Positions 50,742 through 58,867 of a DNA stretch of 64,000 bases are shown here, one piece after another; position 1 is the first letter of the stretch; each line of letters begins with the position of its first letter. The stretch lies in NCBI GenBank assembly GCA_030649945.1, contig JAUSFE010000125.1, positions 1-64,000 on the forward strand, given 5' to 3'. This DNA comes from Dehalococcoidia bacterium (GTDB taxonomy: Bacteria > Chloroflexota > Dehalococcoidia > SM23-28-2 > RBG-16-64-32). The translations under genes were made by a program, and so were the position numbers. A model generated the notes under the pieces. The model was not told the DNA's origin and did no database searches. It saw only the letters and a program-made list of their open reading frames with translations.

Positions 50742-51536
50742 ATGGACAACAGGCCGATCGGCATGTTCGATTCGGGAGTGGGCGGGCTCTCCATCTGGCG
50801 CGCGCTGCGCAAGCTGCTGCCGCAGGAGAGCATGGTCTTCCTGGCGGACAGCGGGCACGTGCCCTACGGCGAGAAGAGCACCGCGGAGCTCCGCGACCTG
50901 ACCACGCGCATCGCGCGGTTCCTGCTGTCCCAGGACTCCAAGATGATCGTCGTCGCCTGCAACACGGCGACCGTGCACGCCATCGGCCACCTGCGCGAGA
51001 CGTTCCCCGCGGTGCCGTTTGTCGGCGTGGTGCCGGTGGTGAAGACGCTGGCCCGCTGGACGCGGACGGGGACGATAGCGGTGCTCTCGACGCCCGCCAC
51101 TTCGCAGAGCGAGTACCTGGCGGGGCTGATCAGCGAGTTCGCGCCGGACAAAGAGGTGATCAACGTCGGCTGCGACGGGCTGGAGAACATGGTCGAGGCG
51201 GGCCACGTGCGCACGCGCCAGACGACCGCGCTGCTGGAGCGGCACCTGGCGCCGGTGCGGGACAGCCGCGCGGACGTCGTTGGCCTAGGCTGCACGCACT
51301 ACCCGTTCCTGCGCCACCGCATCAAACACCTGCTGGGCCGCGGCGTGCGCGTGTACGACCCCTCGCGACCCGTGGCGCGCCGCGCCCGCCAGCTGCTGCG
51401 GCAGGGCGACGCCCTCGCCGCGAACCCGCACCCGCAATACCGCTTCTACACCACGGGCGATGCCGGGCTCTTCGGGCTGGTGGCTGGCAAGCTGCTGCGC
51501 TTCCCGGTGCGGGACGTGGGACACGTAGAGATCTAG
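50742..51536 (+). CDS. murI: Glutamate racemase
   Basis: 264 residues. Makes D-glutamate for peptidoglycan. IGMFDSGVGGLSIWRALRKLLP carries the Asp/Ser of the active site, IVVACNTATVHAI the first catalytic Cys and VVGLGCTHYPFLR the second. ATG 50742 was chosen because GAGAGAGG lies about 7 bases upstream. With the M23-like protein it indicates that the cell probably makes peptidoglycan precursors. Confidence 0.94.
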   Translation: MDNRPIGMFDSGVGGLSIWRALRKLLPQESMVFLADSGHVPYGEKSTAELRDLTTRIARFLLSQDSKMIVVACNTATVHAIGHLRETFPAVPFVGVVPVVKTLARWTRTGTIAVLSTPATSQSEYLAGLISEFAPDKEVINVGCDGLENMVEAGHVRTRQTTALLERHLAPVRDSRADVVGLGCTHYPFLRHRIKHLLGRGVRVYDPSRPVARRARQLLRQGDALAANPHPQYRFYTTGDAGLFGLVAGKLLRFPVRDVGHVEI

Positions 51537-51569
51537 CGGCGGGCGTCTGCCTCCACCCCGCCCCCGGTT

Positions 51570-51591
51570 GCGGGCACCTGAAGGTACCCGC
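51570..51591. repeat. TGAA-loop palindrome
   Basis: GCGGGCACC-TGAA-GGTACCCGC, followed by CTACG. One internal C-A mismatch is shared with the copies at 27311 and 54838. Lies after murI. Confidence 0.7.
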
Positions 51592-51716
51592 CTACGGCAG
51601 GCCCTCTGGGGAACCGGCCGCGTTGTGTGACCGCGGTCGCAGCCCACCCGCAGCACCCGCGCCAAAACGGGCGTAGAATAGGCGCGTCGCAGCCCGCCGC
51701 CAAAAGGAGGTCCGCC

Positions 51717-53162
51717 ATGGCCATAGCCCCCTCACCCACCAGCATTGCCGCCGTTCCGCCCGCCCTGGAGGCGTATGTCGAGACGGAACGGCGGCGGGCG
51801 GACGTTGCCGGCGTTGCCGTCGCCGCCTTCAACCGCGAGGGGCTGCTGTTCGCCGGCGGCTCCGGCTACGCCGACCTCTCGCGGGAGGAGCGGGTGACGC
51901 CGGACACGCTCTTCCGCGCCGCCTCCATCACCAAGCTCTTCACCACAACGCTGGTGCTCGAGGAGGTCGAGGCCGGGCGCCTGGCGCTGGACCAGCCGGT
52001 GAACTCCTACCTGGACGACGCGACGCAGGTGCTCGACAGGCACGGCGCCCCGGCCGACACCGTGACGGTGCGCCACCTGCTCACCCACACCTCCGGCCTG
52101 CCGGTGTCCTGGCGCGGGCTGGAGTACGGCCCGGCGCCCTACCGTCTGCTGGTGAACGGCCTGCGGTCGATGCACACGCTGCAGGACCTGGTTTCGGGCC
52201 AGCGCACGGTGCGCCCGCCCGGCAAGCGCATCGTCTACTCCAACGGCGCGTTCGAGCTGCTGGGCTACCTGGTGCAGCGGCTGAACGGGAAACCGTATGA
52301 GGAGCTGCTGCGTGAGCGGGTGCTGGAACCGCTGGGGATGACGGCGTCGGCCATCCGCGTGGCGCCCGGTGGGCCGGGGGTGGCGACGCCGTACGGCGGG
52401 TTGATGACCGGCGCGGGACGGAAGCCGGCGCCGGCGTTGCGCAACTACAGCGGACCGGCGGGAGCGCTGGTGACGAGCGCGGCCGAGCTTTCGCGCTTCG
52501 GACAGATGGTGCTGCGGGGCGGCGAGCTGGACGGGAACCGGGTGCTGTCCGCGGAGACGCTGAAGGACGCCACCAACTTTCACGCGAAGAATCAACCGGA
52601 CCTGGACGAGGGTCTGGGCCTGGGCTTCTGGGCAACAGAGTACCGGGGACGGCGGCTGGCCGGCCACGACGGTGGCCTCGCGGGCGTCTCCACCCGCATC
52701 GTCATGTCGCCGGAGGACGGCGCTGGCGTCGTCGTCCTGAGCAACGGGGCCAATCCTCTGTTCGTGCACCGGGCGGCGGAGCGCATCCTCGAGGAGGTGC
52801 TGGGCCTGCCGCCGGAGGCCGTGCCCGGCTCGCCGCGGGGGATGGCCCCCGGCACGGAGGGCCAGTGGCAGGCGTTCGGTGAGAGGGTCTCCGGGCGCTA
52901 CCGGCTGGCGGACGTCGCTCCGCCGGGTGTGCTGGGGGAGCTGATGGGAATGATGGCGCGGCCGCGGGTCTCCTACGTGGCCGACGGCTGCCTGGCGATT
53001 GACGGGGTGGGATTCGAGACGGCGTTCCTGTATCCAGACGGCGAGGTGGGCCGCTACCGGGTGGCCTGGCCCATGGCCAACGGCGCTCGCGTGGTGATAG
53101 AGGAGCGGGGAGACGGTACGCACGTCTGGGCGTCCATCGTGCACCTGGTGCGGCGGCAGTAA
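51717..53162 (+). CDS. Serine hydrolase of the class C beta-lactamase/PBP family
   Basis: 481 residues from ATG 51717 with AAAAGGAGG directly upstream and TAGAAT at 51674-51679 as a possible -10. SxxK is SITK (Ser70, Lys73), YxN is YSN in GKRIVYSNGAFELLGYLV, and HxG is HDG in LAGHDGGLAGVSTRIV. A C-terminal extension of about 110 residues follows the hydrolase domain. No signal peptide is visible, which argues for a cytoplasmic esterase or peptidase rather than a lactamase. Confidence 0.85.
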   Translation: MAIAPSPTSIAAVPPALEAYVETERRRADVAGVAVAAFNREGLLFAGGSGYADLSREERVTPDTLFRAASITKLFTTTLVLEEVEAGRLALDQPVNSYLDDATQVLDRHGAPADTVTVRHLLTHTSGLPVSWRGLEYGPAPYRLLVNGLRSMHTLQDLVSGQRTVRPPGKRIVYSNGAFELLGYLVQRLNGKPYEELLRERVLEPLGMTASAIRVAPGGPGVATPYGGLMTGAGRKPAPALRNYSGPAGALVTSAAELSRFGQMVLRGGELDGNRVLSAETLKDATNFHAKNQPDLDEGLGLGFWATEYRGRRLAGHDGGLAGVSTRIVMSPEDGAGVVVLSNGANPLFVHRAAERILEEVLGLPPEAVPGSPRGMAPGTEGQWQAFGERVSGRYRLADVAPPGVLGELMGMMARPRVSYVADGCLAIDGVGFETAFLYPDGEVGRYRVAWPMANGARVVIEERGDGTHVWASIVHLVRRQ

Positions 53163-53165
53163 GCA

Positions 53166-53198
53166 GCAGGGGCGTCCACCTGAGGCGGACGCCCCTGC
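53166..53198. terminator. Bidirectional terminator between serine hydrolase and acyl-CoA dehydrogenase
   Basis: GCAGGGGCGTCC (53166-53177), loop ACCTGAGGC, GGACGCCCCTGC (53187-53198), perfect 12-base stem 4 bases after the serine hydrolase stop. A second palindrome, GGCGGGTTTC-GAAACCCGCC (53266-53285), lies next to the stop of the converging gene. Confidence 0.65.
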
Positions 53199-53286
53199 GA
53201 CCTCCTTCCGGTCCCGAAAGACCGTAAGCCGGGCGGCGGCAAGAGCGCCCGTTCGGGACGGCGCGGGCGGGTTTCGAAACCCGCCG

Positions 53287-54543
53287 CTACCGGATGTGAA
53301 TGCCGGAGATGGCGCGGGCGATGACCAGGCGCTGGATCTCTGAGGTGCCTTCGAAGATCGTGTAGATCTTGGCGTCGCGGTGCCAGCGCTCGACGGGGTT
53401 CTCGCGCACGTAGCCGTAGCCGCCCATGATCTGGATGGCCTCGTCGGTGACGTGGACAGCGGTCTCACCGGCGAAGAGCTTGGACATGGAGCCCTCGCCG
53501 TTCTCGAACGCCTTGCCGGTGCGGCCCATCCAGGCGGCGCGCCAGACGAGCAGCCTGGCGGCGTCCAGGCGCGTCTTCATGTCGGCCAGCTTGAAGGCGA
53601 TGGCCTGGTTCTCAATGATCGGACGGCCGAACTGGACGCGCTGCTTGGCGTAGTCCAGCGCGAACTCGTAGGCGGCGCGGGCGATGCCGACGGCCTGCGA
53701 GCCCACAGCCGGGCGCGTGGCCTCGAAGGTGGCCATGGCGGCCTGTGACTTGGAGCTCTTGCCCTCGCGGGCGCGCGCCAGGCGCTCGTCCAGGCGGTCC
53801 TTGCCGCCCAGCAGGCAGTGGCCGGGGACGCGGCAGTCCTCCAGGATGACTTCCGCCGTGTGGCTGGCGCGGATGCCGTGCTTCTTGAACTTCTGGCCCT
53901 GGCGGATGCCGGGCGTACCCGGCGGCACAATGAACGCCGCGTGGCCGCGGGAGCCGAGCTCCGGGACCACCGAGAGCACCAGCACGTGGACGGCCGCGAT
54001 GCCGCCGTTGGTGATCCAGGTCTTGGTGCCGTTCAGCACCCACTCGTCCTTGGCCTCATCGTAGACGGCGCGGGACTTGAGGGAGCTGACATCGGAGCCG
54101 GCGTCGGGCTCGCTAACGCCGAAGGCCGCGAGCTGTATCTTTTCGGGTGTGCCGAAGCACTGGGGCACCCACTCCATGATCTGCTGCGGGGTGCCGCTGG
54201 CGCTGATCCCGGCGACGGCCAGGGTGGAGCCGAAGATGGAGAGGCCGATGCCGGCGTCGCCCCAGAAGAGCTCCTCGTTGGACAGCGGCATCGTCAGGCC
54301 GGTGGGATCGGAGAAGGCGTTCTGGATGAACTCCCAGGAGTAGAGGCCGATGCGCGCCGCCTCCTGGATGATGGGCCAGGGCGTCTCTTCCCGCTCGTCC
54401 CATTCGTGGGCCGCGGGGCGCACGACGTCTTTGGCGAAGCCGTGGACCCACGTCTGCATCTGGCGCTGCTCTTCGTTTAGCTCCATGGAGAACTGGGGCT
54501 GGGGAGCCCCTGTCTGAGCCTGCGGTCGCGATGTCGTTACCAT
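53287..54543 (-). CDS. Acyl-CoA dehydrogenase
   Basis: Flavoprotein of 418 residues from ATG 54543. LNEEQRQMQTWVHGFAKDVVRPAAHEWDE opens the helical domain, AFGVSEPDAGSDVSSLKSRAV and WVLNGTKTWITNGG hold FAD and substrate, and the catalytic Glu is in IYTIFEGTSEIQRLVIARAI. It removes hydrogens from an acyl-CoA and passes electrons to ETF; the chain length is not visible. The N-terminal 20 residues are poorly conserved in appearance, so the start could be a little later. Confidence 0.92.
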   Translation of the reverse strand: MVTTSRPQAQTGAPQPQFSMELNEEQRQMQTWVHGFAKDVVRPAAHEWDEREETPWPIIQEAARIGLYSWEFIQNAFSDPTGLTMPLSNEELFWGDAGIGLSIFGSTLAVAGISASGTPQQIMEWVPQCFGTPEKIQLAAFGVSEPDAGSDVSSLKSRAVYDEAKDEWVLNGTKTWITNGGIAAVHVLVLSVVPELGSRGHAAFIVPPGTPGIRQGQKFKKHGIRASHTAEVILEDCRVPGHCLLGGKDRLDERLARAREGKSSKSQAAMATFEATRPAVGSQAVGIARAAYEFALDYAKQRVQFGRPIIENQAIAFKLADMKTRLDAARLLVWRAAWMGRTGKAFENGEGSMSKLFAGETAVHVTDEAIQIMGGYGYVRENPVERWHRDAKIYTIFEGTSEIQRLVIARAISGIHIR

Positions 54544-54746
54544 ATCCCTGCCTATCACCCCGCGGCGGTGTCGCCCCGCGAGAATCCTTTGCTGGAGTCC
54601 ATGCCAGCTTCGTTCTGGCATGGCTGGTTTTCAGGGTAAGTGGTCAATCGCCGGCACAACAAGACCCGCAGAAATACGTCAATGCTGAATGCGGATTCTC
54701 AATTCCACGCTTGCATTTCGGCATCCTTGACGCCCCGCCCCCCGTT

Positions 54747-54790
54747 AGCCACAGATGGCACAGATGTACGCAGATGCCCCCGCCTCCGCC
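54747..54790 (-). repeat. Inverted partial copy of the CSLREA intergenic repeat
   Basis: Reads CCGTTAGCCACAGATG and CGCAGATGCCCCCGCC on the plus strand, the reverse of the GGGGCATCTG and GGCTAACGG blocks at 3643-3680 and 5510-5560. Confidence 0.6.
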
Positions 54791-54837
54791 CCGCCGTGGG
54801 CGCGGATTGGCTTGGATTGCCCCGCCCCGCCCCGGGT

Positions 54838-54859
54838 GCGGGCACCTGAAGGTACCCGC
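54838..54859. repeat. TGAA-loop palindrome
   Basis: GCGGGCACC-TGAA-GGTACCCGC with following CCTACG; same stem as 27311 and 51570. Confidence 0.7.
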
Positions 54860-54872
54860 CTACGCAGGACGC

Positions 54873-54900
54873 TTGGCATTCCCGCCTCCTGCCGTATAAT
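54873..54900 (+). promoter_or_regulatory. Leaderless-type promoter of ribH
   Basis: TTGGCA (54873-54878), a 16-base spacer and perfect TATAAT (54895-54900), then 9 bases without a ribosome site to ATG 54910. No FMN riboswitch is possible in so short a leader. Confidence 0.6.
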
Positions 54901-54909
54901 GGCCCACGC

Positions 54910-55374
54910 ATGGCCACCGCAGACCGCAACCTGGACGGCTCCCTCCTCTCCCTGGCGGTGCTTGTCGCGCGGTTCAACGAGCACGTCACCTCGCGCCTGC
55001 TGGAGGGCGCGAGGCAGGCGCTGGGGCGCTGCGGTGTGCGGCGCCACGACGTGTTCTGGGTGCCCGGGTCGTTCGAGCTGCCGGTGGCGGCGCTGCAACT
55101 GGCCCGCAGCGGGCGCTACGACGCCGTGGTCTGCCTGGGCGCCGTGATCCGGCACGAGACGGACCACCACCGGTACGTCGCGGGCCAGGCGGCGGCCGGC
55201 ATCCAGCGCGCCGCGCTGGACACGGGGGTGCCGTGCCTGTTCGGCGTGCTGACGTGCGATACGGACGAGCAGGCGCTGGCGCGGGCGGGCGGCGCGCAGG
55301 GGAACAAGGGGTCCGACGCCGTGGAGGCGGCTATCGAAACGGCGAACCTGCTGCGTTCGCTGCGGGCCGAGTAA
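54910..55374 (+). CDS. ribH: 6,7-dimethyl-8-ribityllumazine synthase
   Basis: 154 residues. Penultimate step of riboflavin synthesis. ARFNEHVTSRLLEGARQALGRCGV, VPGSFELPVAALQLARSGRYDAVVCLGAVIRHETDHHRYVAGQAAAGIQRAALDTGVPCLFGVLTCDTDEQALARAGG are canonical, with the catalytic His in ETDHHRY. It lies apart from ribD (58850), so the riboflavin genes are scattered. Confidence 0.94.
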   Translation: MATADRNLDGSLLSLAVLVARFNEHVTSRLLEGARQALGRCGVRRHDVFWVPGSFELPVAALQLARSGRYDAVVCLGAVIRHETDHHRYVAGQAAAGIQRAALDTGVPCLFGVLTCDTDEQALARAGGAQGNKGSDAVEAAIETANLLRSLRAE

Positions 55375-55445
55375 GCCGGGAGCTGCGGCAGCGGGCGGCG
55401 CTGCGCCCTCCTTGCTCCAGTCTCTAACCTCTAACCTCCACCCTG

Positions 55446-56333
55446 CTAGCCTCCAACCTCCTCCCGGTACCACTTCGCTGTGGCCCCGCCGATCTCGTGC
55501 GGGCGGTCCTCCTGGATGAAGTGCACGCCCGGGCCGATGTCGACGCTCGTCAGGTTGGGGAAGTTCTCCTGGCACCAGCCCACCAGGTTGCGCATGATGG
55601 CGCCGGGCTGGGCCCAGAGCAGCAGCTTCGGCAGCGGGCTGCGCTTGAGCCAGTCGCTATACTGCTGGACGGCCTGGACCACATCCGGCGGCTGGCCGTC
55701 CACCGGGATCTCGTTCGGCCAGCGCCAGGTGGGCTTCCGGCTTCGGGGGTCCGGGTACGGTTCGCGGTAGCGGGCCATCTCTGCGTCCGTCAGCTTGCGC
55801 AGGACGGCGCCCGGCAGCACCTGCTCCACGAACATGTTCTGCTCCAGGATCATCTGCTCGCCCACGCCGGGCGTGCGGAAGGCCTGGAACAGCTGGCGGG
55901 CCTGCTCCGGCCACTCGTCCCAGGTGAGGGGCCGCACGATGGCCTCCATGAAGGCGATGCCCCGCACGTTCGCTGCGTGCTGCGCGGCGTAGTGGAAGCC
56001 CAGCGCGGACCCCCAGTCGTGGACCACGAGCGCCAGGTCCCGCAGGCCGAGCGCTTCGATGAACCCGTCCACGTATCGGTAATGATCGAAGAACCGGTAC
56101 TCGATGTCCGGCTGGTCAGACTTGCCCATGCCGATGAGGTCCGGTGCGATGCAGCGGGCAAGCGGAGATACGTGCGGGATGACGTTGCGCCAGAGGTAGG
56201 AAGAGGTGGGATTGCCGTGCAGGAAGAGGACGGGTGCGCCCTCGCCCTGCTCCACGTAGTGCATCCTGGCGCCGTGCACCGAGACGAAGCGCGATTCGTA
56301 AGGGAAGGCGGCGGATATCTCTTGCTCTGCCAT
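55446..56333 (-). CDS. Haloalkane dehalogenase, DhaA/HLD-II type
   Basis: Alpha/beta hydrolase that would hydrolyse carbon-halogen bonds of haloalkanes to alcohols. 295 residues from ATG 56333 with GGAGG upstream. The full active site is present and lines up with Rhodococcus DhaA numbering: HGNPTSSYLWR with Asn41 (halide), VVHDWGSALGFH with nucleophile Asp106 and Trp107 (halide), MEAIVRP with Glu130 (acid) and GPGVHFIQEDRPHEIGG with the catalytic His near 271. AFRTPGVGEQMILEQNMFVEQVLP also matches the cap domain. Dehalogenation is well supported; the natural substrate is not known. Confidence 0.9.
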   Translation of the reverse strand: MAEQEISAAFPYESRFVSVHGARMHYVEQGEGAPVLFLHGNPTSSYLWRNVIPHVSPLARCIAPDLIGMGKSDQPDIEYRFFDHYRYVDGFIEALGLRDLALVVHDWGSALGFHYAAQHAANVRGIAFMEAIVRPLTWDEWPEQARQLFQAFRTPGVGEQMILEQNMFVEQVLPGAVLRKLTDAEMARYREPYPDPRSRKPTWRWPNEIPVDGQPPDVVQAVQQYSDWLKRSPLPKLLLWAQPGAIMRNLVGWCQENFPNLTSVDIGPGVHFIQEDRPHEIGGATAKWYREEVGG

Positions 56334-56364
56334 GTCGCGACCTCCTGGGGCGGGATACTTACGC

Positions 56365-56395
56365 ATCATAGCGGACTGCGCGCGCGCCGTGGCAA
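56365..56395 (-). promoter_or_regulatory. Promoter of the haloalkane dehalogenase gene
   Basis: Minus-strand TTGCCA (56395-56390), a 19-base spacer and TATGAT (56370-56365). The -35 box lies within a direct repeat that could be an operator. Confidence 0.45.
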
Positions 56396-56424
56396 GCGGG
56401 CCTGCCTGCCGTGGCAAGCGGGCC
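56386..56424. repeat. 17-bp direct repeat at the dehalogenase -35
   Basis: GCCGTGGCAAGCGGGCC occurs at 56386-56402 and again at 56408-56424, period 22 bases (about two helical turns). Confidence 0.75.
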
Positions 56425-56468
56425 GCGCCGGCCGACATCCGTGGCCCGCGGCCCTCTGACCCTCTTCC

Positions 56469-56942
56469 TCACACTTCCTTCGGCAGGCGGCCCGTCAGAC
56501 CCAGCACCCATCGCATGCACCTGTGCCCAAGATCGGCGCCGGGGAGGAACATCATCGGGCAGCCGCCCGCGATCCCGGTGATGCCGGCTGCTCGGCAGAC
56601 CTCCCCCGCCTCCGCTGAGACGCTGCCCTGCCCGAAGGAGCGGTGCATCCAAACGCGGGAGACGCCCTGCTCGGCGCATTCGCGCGCGACGCTCTCGGCC
56701 ACCGCCGGCGCCGTCGCGATCACCACCGCGCCGACGCCGCCGGGGATCGATTTCAGGTCGGGGTAGCAGCGGTCGCCCTCCACCTCGCCGGCGTTGGGGT
56801 TGACCGCGAAGACCTCGTAGTCCCGCTGGCGCAACGTCTTATAGATGAGATTCGCCGCCTCGCTGGGGCTGCGGGAGACGCCCGCGACGGCGATCCGTTT
56901 CTGCGCCAGGAAATCGTCTACTGCCTCTCTGAGTGAGGGCAT
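56469..56942 (-). CDS. CoA-binding domain protein (YccU-like)
   Basis: 157 residues, single Rossmann-type domain: RIAVAGVSRSPSEAANLIYKTLRQRDYEVFAVNPNAGEVEGDRCYPDLKSIPGGVGAVVIATAP, VWMHRSFGQGSVSAEAGEVCRAAGITGIAGGCPMMFL. Family members bind CoA; the role is unknown. Last gene of the minus-strand ribD operon, 3 bases after the phosphorylase-like gene. Confidence 0.85.
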   Translation of the reverse strand: MPSLREAVDDFLAQKRIAVAGVSRSPSEAANLIYKTLRQRDYEVFAVNPNAGEVEGDRCYPDLKSIPGGVGAVVIATAPAVAESVARECAEQGVSRVWMHRSFGQGSVSAEAGEVCRAAGITGIAGGCPMMFLPGADLGHRCMRWVLGLTGRLPKEV

Positions 56943-56945
56943 CGT

Positions 56946-57734
56946 CTAGTCCTCCCCGGGCGTGTGGCCCGTGCTCATCGGTTGGCCCGCGCCGGCGAAC
57001 TTGAGCGCCGCCTGGAGCGCGACCGCCCCGATCTGGTACTGGCGCCGGCGCTGCAGGTCGCGTTCCTCGGCGGTGCGGTGGGCGGAGACGTAGACGCCGT
57101 CGATGGGGCTGTCGGACTGCACGAGCAGGGCGCCGCGCCGGGCCCCGAACCGGCGGGCGACGGAGAACACGACGGCGACCTCCAGGTCCACGCCGTAGTA
57201 TCCCGCCTCGTGCCACTCCGCGAAGTGCTCCGGCGTCTCCGTCATGATGGACGCGGCGCTGACCAGCGGTCCCAGGTGATACGGCAGGCCTTCTTCCTCG
57301 CACCGCGCGGCGAGCCATTCGACCACTTCCTGCGAGGCATCCGTCCACCGCTCGTCGCCCAGGTAGTGCGCGGAGACGGAGTCCAGCGGGTGGGCCCGCG
57401 TTGGCAGCAAGACATCGCCGTAGCCGATGTCCCGCTGGAGGCCGCCGAAGTAGCCGGTTACCAGCACGGCCCGCGCGCCCAGCAGGCAGCAGAGGTGCGT
57501 GATGTCGCCCGCTACGGCCGCACCGTATCCCGCGGCCACCGCCAGCCGCTTCTCCCCGAACATGCCGACGATGGCGTTCGGCCAGAGCGCCTTGCGGACG
57601 TCCTTGAGGGCGGAGGACCACGCGTCGAGCGCCTGCGGGTAGTCCAGGAGGCCCATGAAGATGAGGGCGTCAAGCTCCTCGCCGGGCTCCACGCCCAGCC
57701 AGTGGCGCACCTCGTCCGCCGTGAGCCTGTGCAT
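56946..57734 (-). CDS. Nucleoside phosphorylase-superfamily protein
   Basis: 262 residues. AIVGMFGEKRLAVAAGYGAAVAGDITHLCCLLGARAVLVTGYFGGLQRDIGYGDVLLPTRA gives the phosphorylase core, and GYYGVDLEVAVVFSVARRFGARRGALLVQSDSPIDG gives the substrate loop (VDLEVA in place of MExxA). Probably a purine/uridine phosphorylase or a related hydrolase. Middle gene of the operon with ribD, gaps of 3 bases on each side. Specificity cannot be read. Confidence 0.8.
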   Translation of the reverse strand: MHRLTADEVRHWLGVEPGEELDALIFMGLLDYPQALDAWSSALKDVRKALWPNAIVGMFGEKRLAVAAGYGAAVAGDITHLCCLLGARAVLVTGYFGGLQRDIGYGDVLLPTRAHPLDSVSAHYLGDERWTDASQEVVEWLAARCEEEGLPYHLGPLVSAASIMTETPEHFAEWHEAGYYGVDLEVAVVFSVARRFGARRGALLVQSDSPIDGVYVSAHRTAEERDLQRRRQYQIGAVALQAALKFAGAGQPMSTGHTPGED

Positions 57735-57737
57735 CCG

Positions 57738-58850
57738 CTACTCCCGTGCGGCGGGCGCCGGGTATCCCGTCACCAGGATGTCGTCGCCCAGGCGCTCGAC
57801 GGTCACCTCGCGCAGGCGGAGGGCGTCCGCCATGCGGTAGGCGCCTTTGCCGGCGACGGCGGCGGGGGCGTCCGCAGCGCCGATGATGAGGGGCGCGATG
57901 ACCGCGTGCACCTTATCGACGAGGCCGCGGTCGAAGAAGGAGCCCAGGATGACGCCGCCGCCTTCGACCAGCACCGAGAGGATGTCGCGCCGCCCCAGCT
58001 CTTGCAGCAGGGCGATGAGGTCTACGTGATCGCCCTGCCGGGGCAAGGCGGCGACCTCCGCGCCGCGGGCCTCCATGGCGGCGCGCCAGCCGGCGGGTGA
58101 ATCGGCTGTAGTGGCGACGAGCGTCTTGCCGGGGACCGTGAAGATGCGGGCCATGGGCGGCGTGCGGCCCCGCGTATCGACGATTACGCGCAACGGCTGG
58201 CGCTCCACCTCCCGGTCTTCGGGGCGCGCTGTGAGGAGGGGGTCGTCCACAACCACGGTGGAGGAGCCGGCGAGGATGGCATCGACGCGGGCGCGCAGCG
58301 CGTGCGCCCAGGCGCGGGTCTGGGGCCCGGAGACCCAGCGCGAGTCGCCGGAGGCGGCGGCGATGCGGCCGTCCAGCGAGGCGGCGAACTTGGCGATGAC
58401 GAAGGGCAGGCCCGTGGCGCGGTGCTTGAAGTACGCCTCGTTGATGCGGCGGGCCTCGTCCTCGCCCTCGCCGGCGATGGTGCGGACGCCAGCCGCCTCC
58501 AGCGCCCGGTGGCCGCCGCCGTCCACGGCCGGATTGGGGTCGGCCACGGCGTAGTGCACTTCGCTGATGCCCGCGGCGATGATGGCGTCCGTGCAGGGCG
58601 GCGTGCGGCCGTGGTGGCAGCACGGCTCCAGCGAGACGTAGAGGGCGCCGCCGCGTCCGCCCTTGGCGGAGGCCTGTTGCAGGGCCACGGCTTCCGCGTG
58701 GGGGCCGGGCGGCGGCTGCGTGACGCCCTCGCCCACGACGGCCCCGTCCGCGGCGACGACGACGGCGCCGACGGTGGGGTTGGGGGAGGTGGGCGCGCGG
58801 GCGTTGTGCGCCAGCTCCAGCGCGCGCTGCATGGGAGTGGGGACGGCCAT
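57738..58850 (-). CDS. ribD: Bifunctional riboflavin biosynthesis protein RibD
   Basis: 370 residues from ATG 58850; an earlier frame start would translate the microsatellite. The deaminase domain holds the zinc site (PGPHAEAVALQQA and SLEPCCHHGRTPPCTDAIIAAG), and the reductase domain begins near 150 (LPFVIAKFAASLDGRIAAASGDSRWVSG, DAILAGSSTVVVDDPLLTAR, ILSVLVEGGGVILGSFFDRGLVDKVHAVIAPLIIG). First gene of the ribD-phosphorylase-CoA-binding operon. Confidence 0.95.
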   Translation of the reverse strand: MAVPTPMQRALELAHNARAPTSPNPTVGAVVVAADGAVVGEGVTQPPPGPHAEAVALQQASAKGGRGGALYVSLEPCCHHGRTPPCTDAIIAAGISEVHYAVADPNPAVDGGGHRALEAAGVRTIAGEGEDEARRINEAYFKHRATGLPFVIAKFAASLDGRIAAASGDSRWVSGPQTRAWAHALRARVDAILAGSSTVVVDDPLLTARPEDREVERQPLRVIVDTRGRTPPMARIFTVPGKTLVATTADSPAGWRAAMEARGAEVAALPRQGDHVDLIALLQELGRRDILSVLVEGGGVILGSFFDRGLVDKVHAVIAPLIIGAADAPAAVAGKGAYRMADALRLREVTVERLGDDILVTGYPAPAARE

Positions 58851-58859
58851 GGCGGCTAC

Positions 58860-58865
58860 ATTATA
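58860..58865 (-). promoter_or_regulatory. -10 box of ribD, leaderless layout
   Basis: Minus-strand TATAAT (58865-58860) lies 9 bases before ATG 58850. No ribosome site and no FMN riboswitch. Confidence 0.5.
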
Positions 58866-58867
58866 GT

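Larger units (their letters stand above)
54544..54909. other. 366-base intergenic stretch
   Basis: No credible gene. It contains an inverted partial copy (54747-54790) of the dispersed repeat from the CSLREA region, a TGAA palindrome (54838-54859) and the ribH promoter (54873-54900). Confidence 0.7.
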
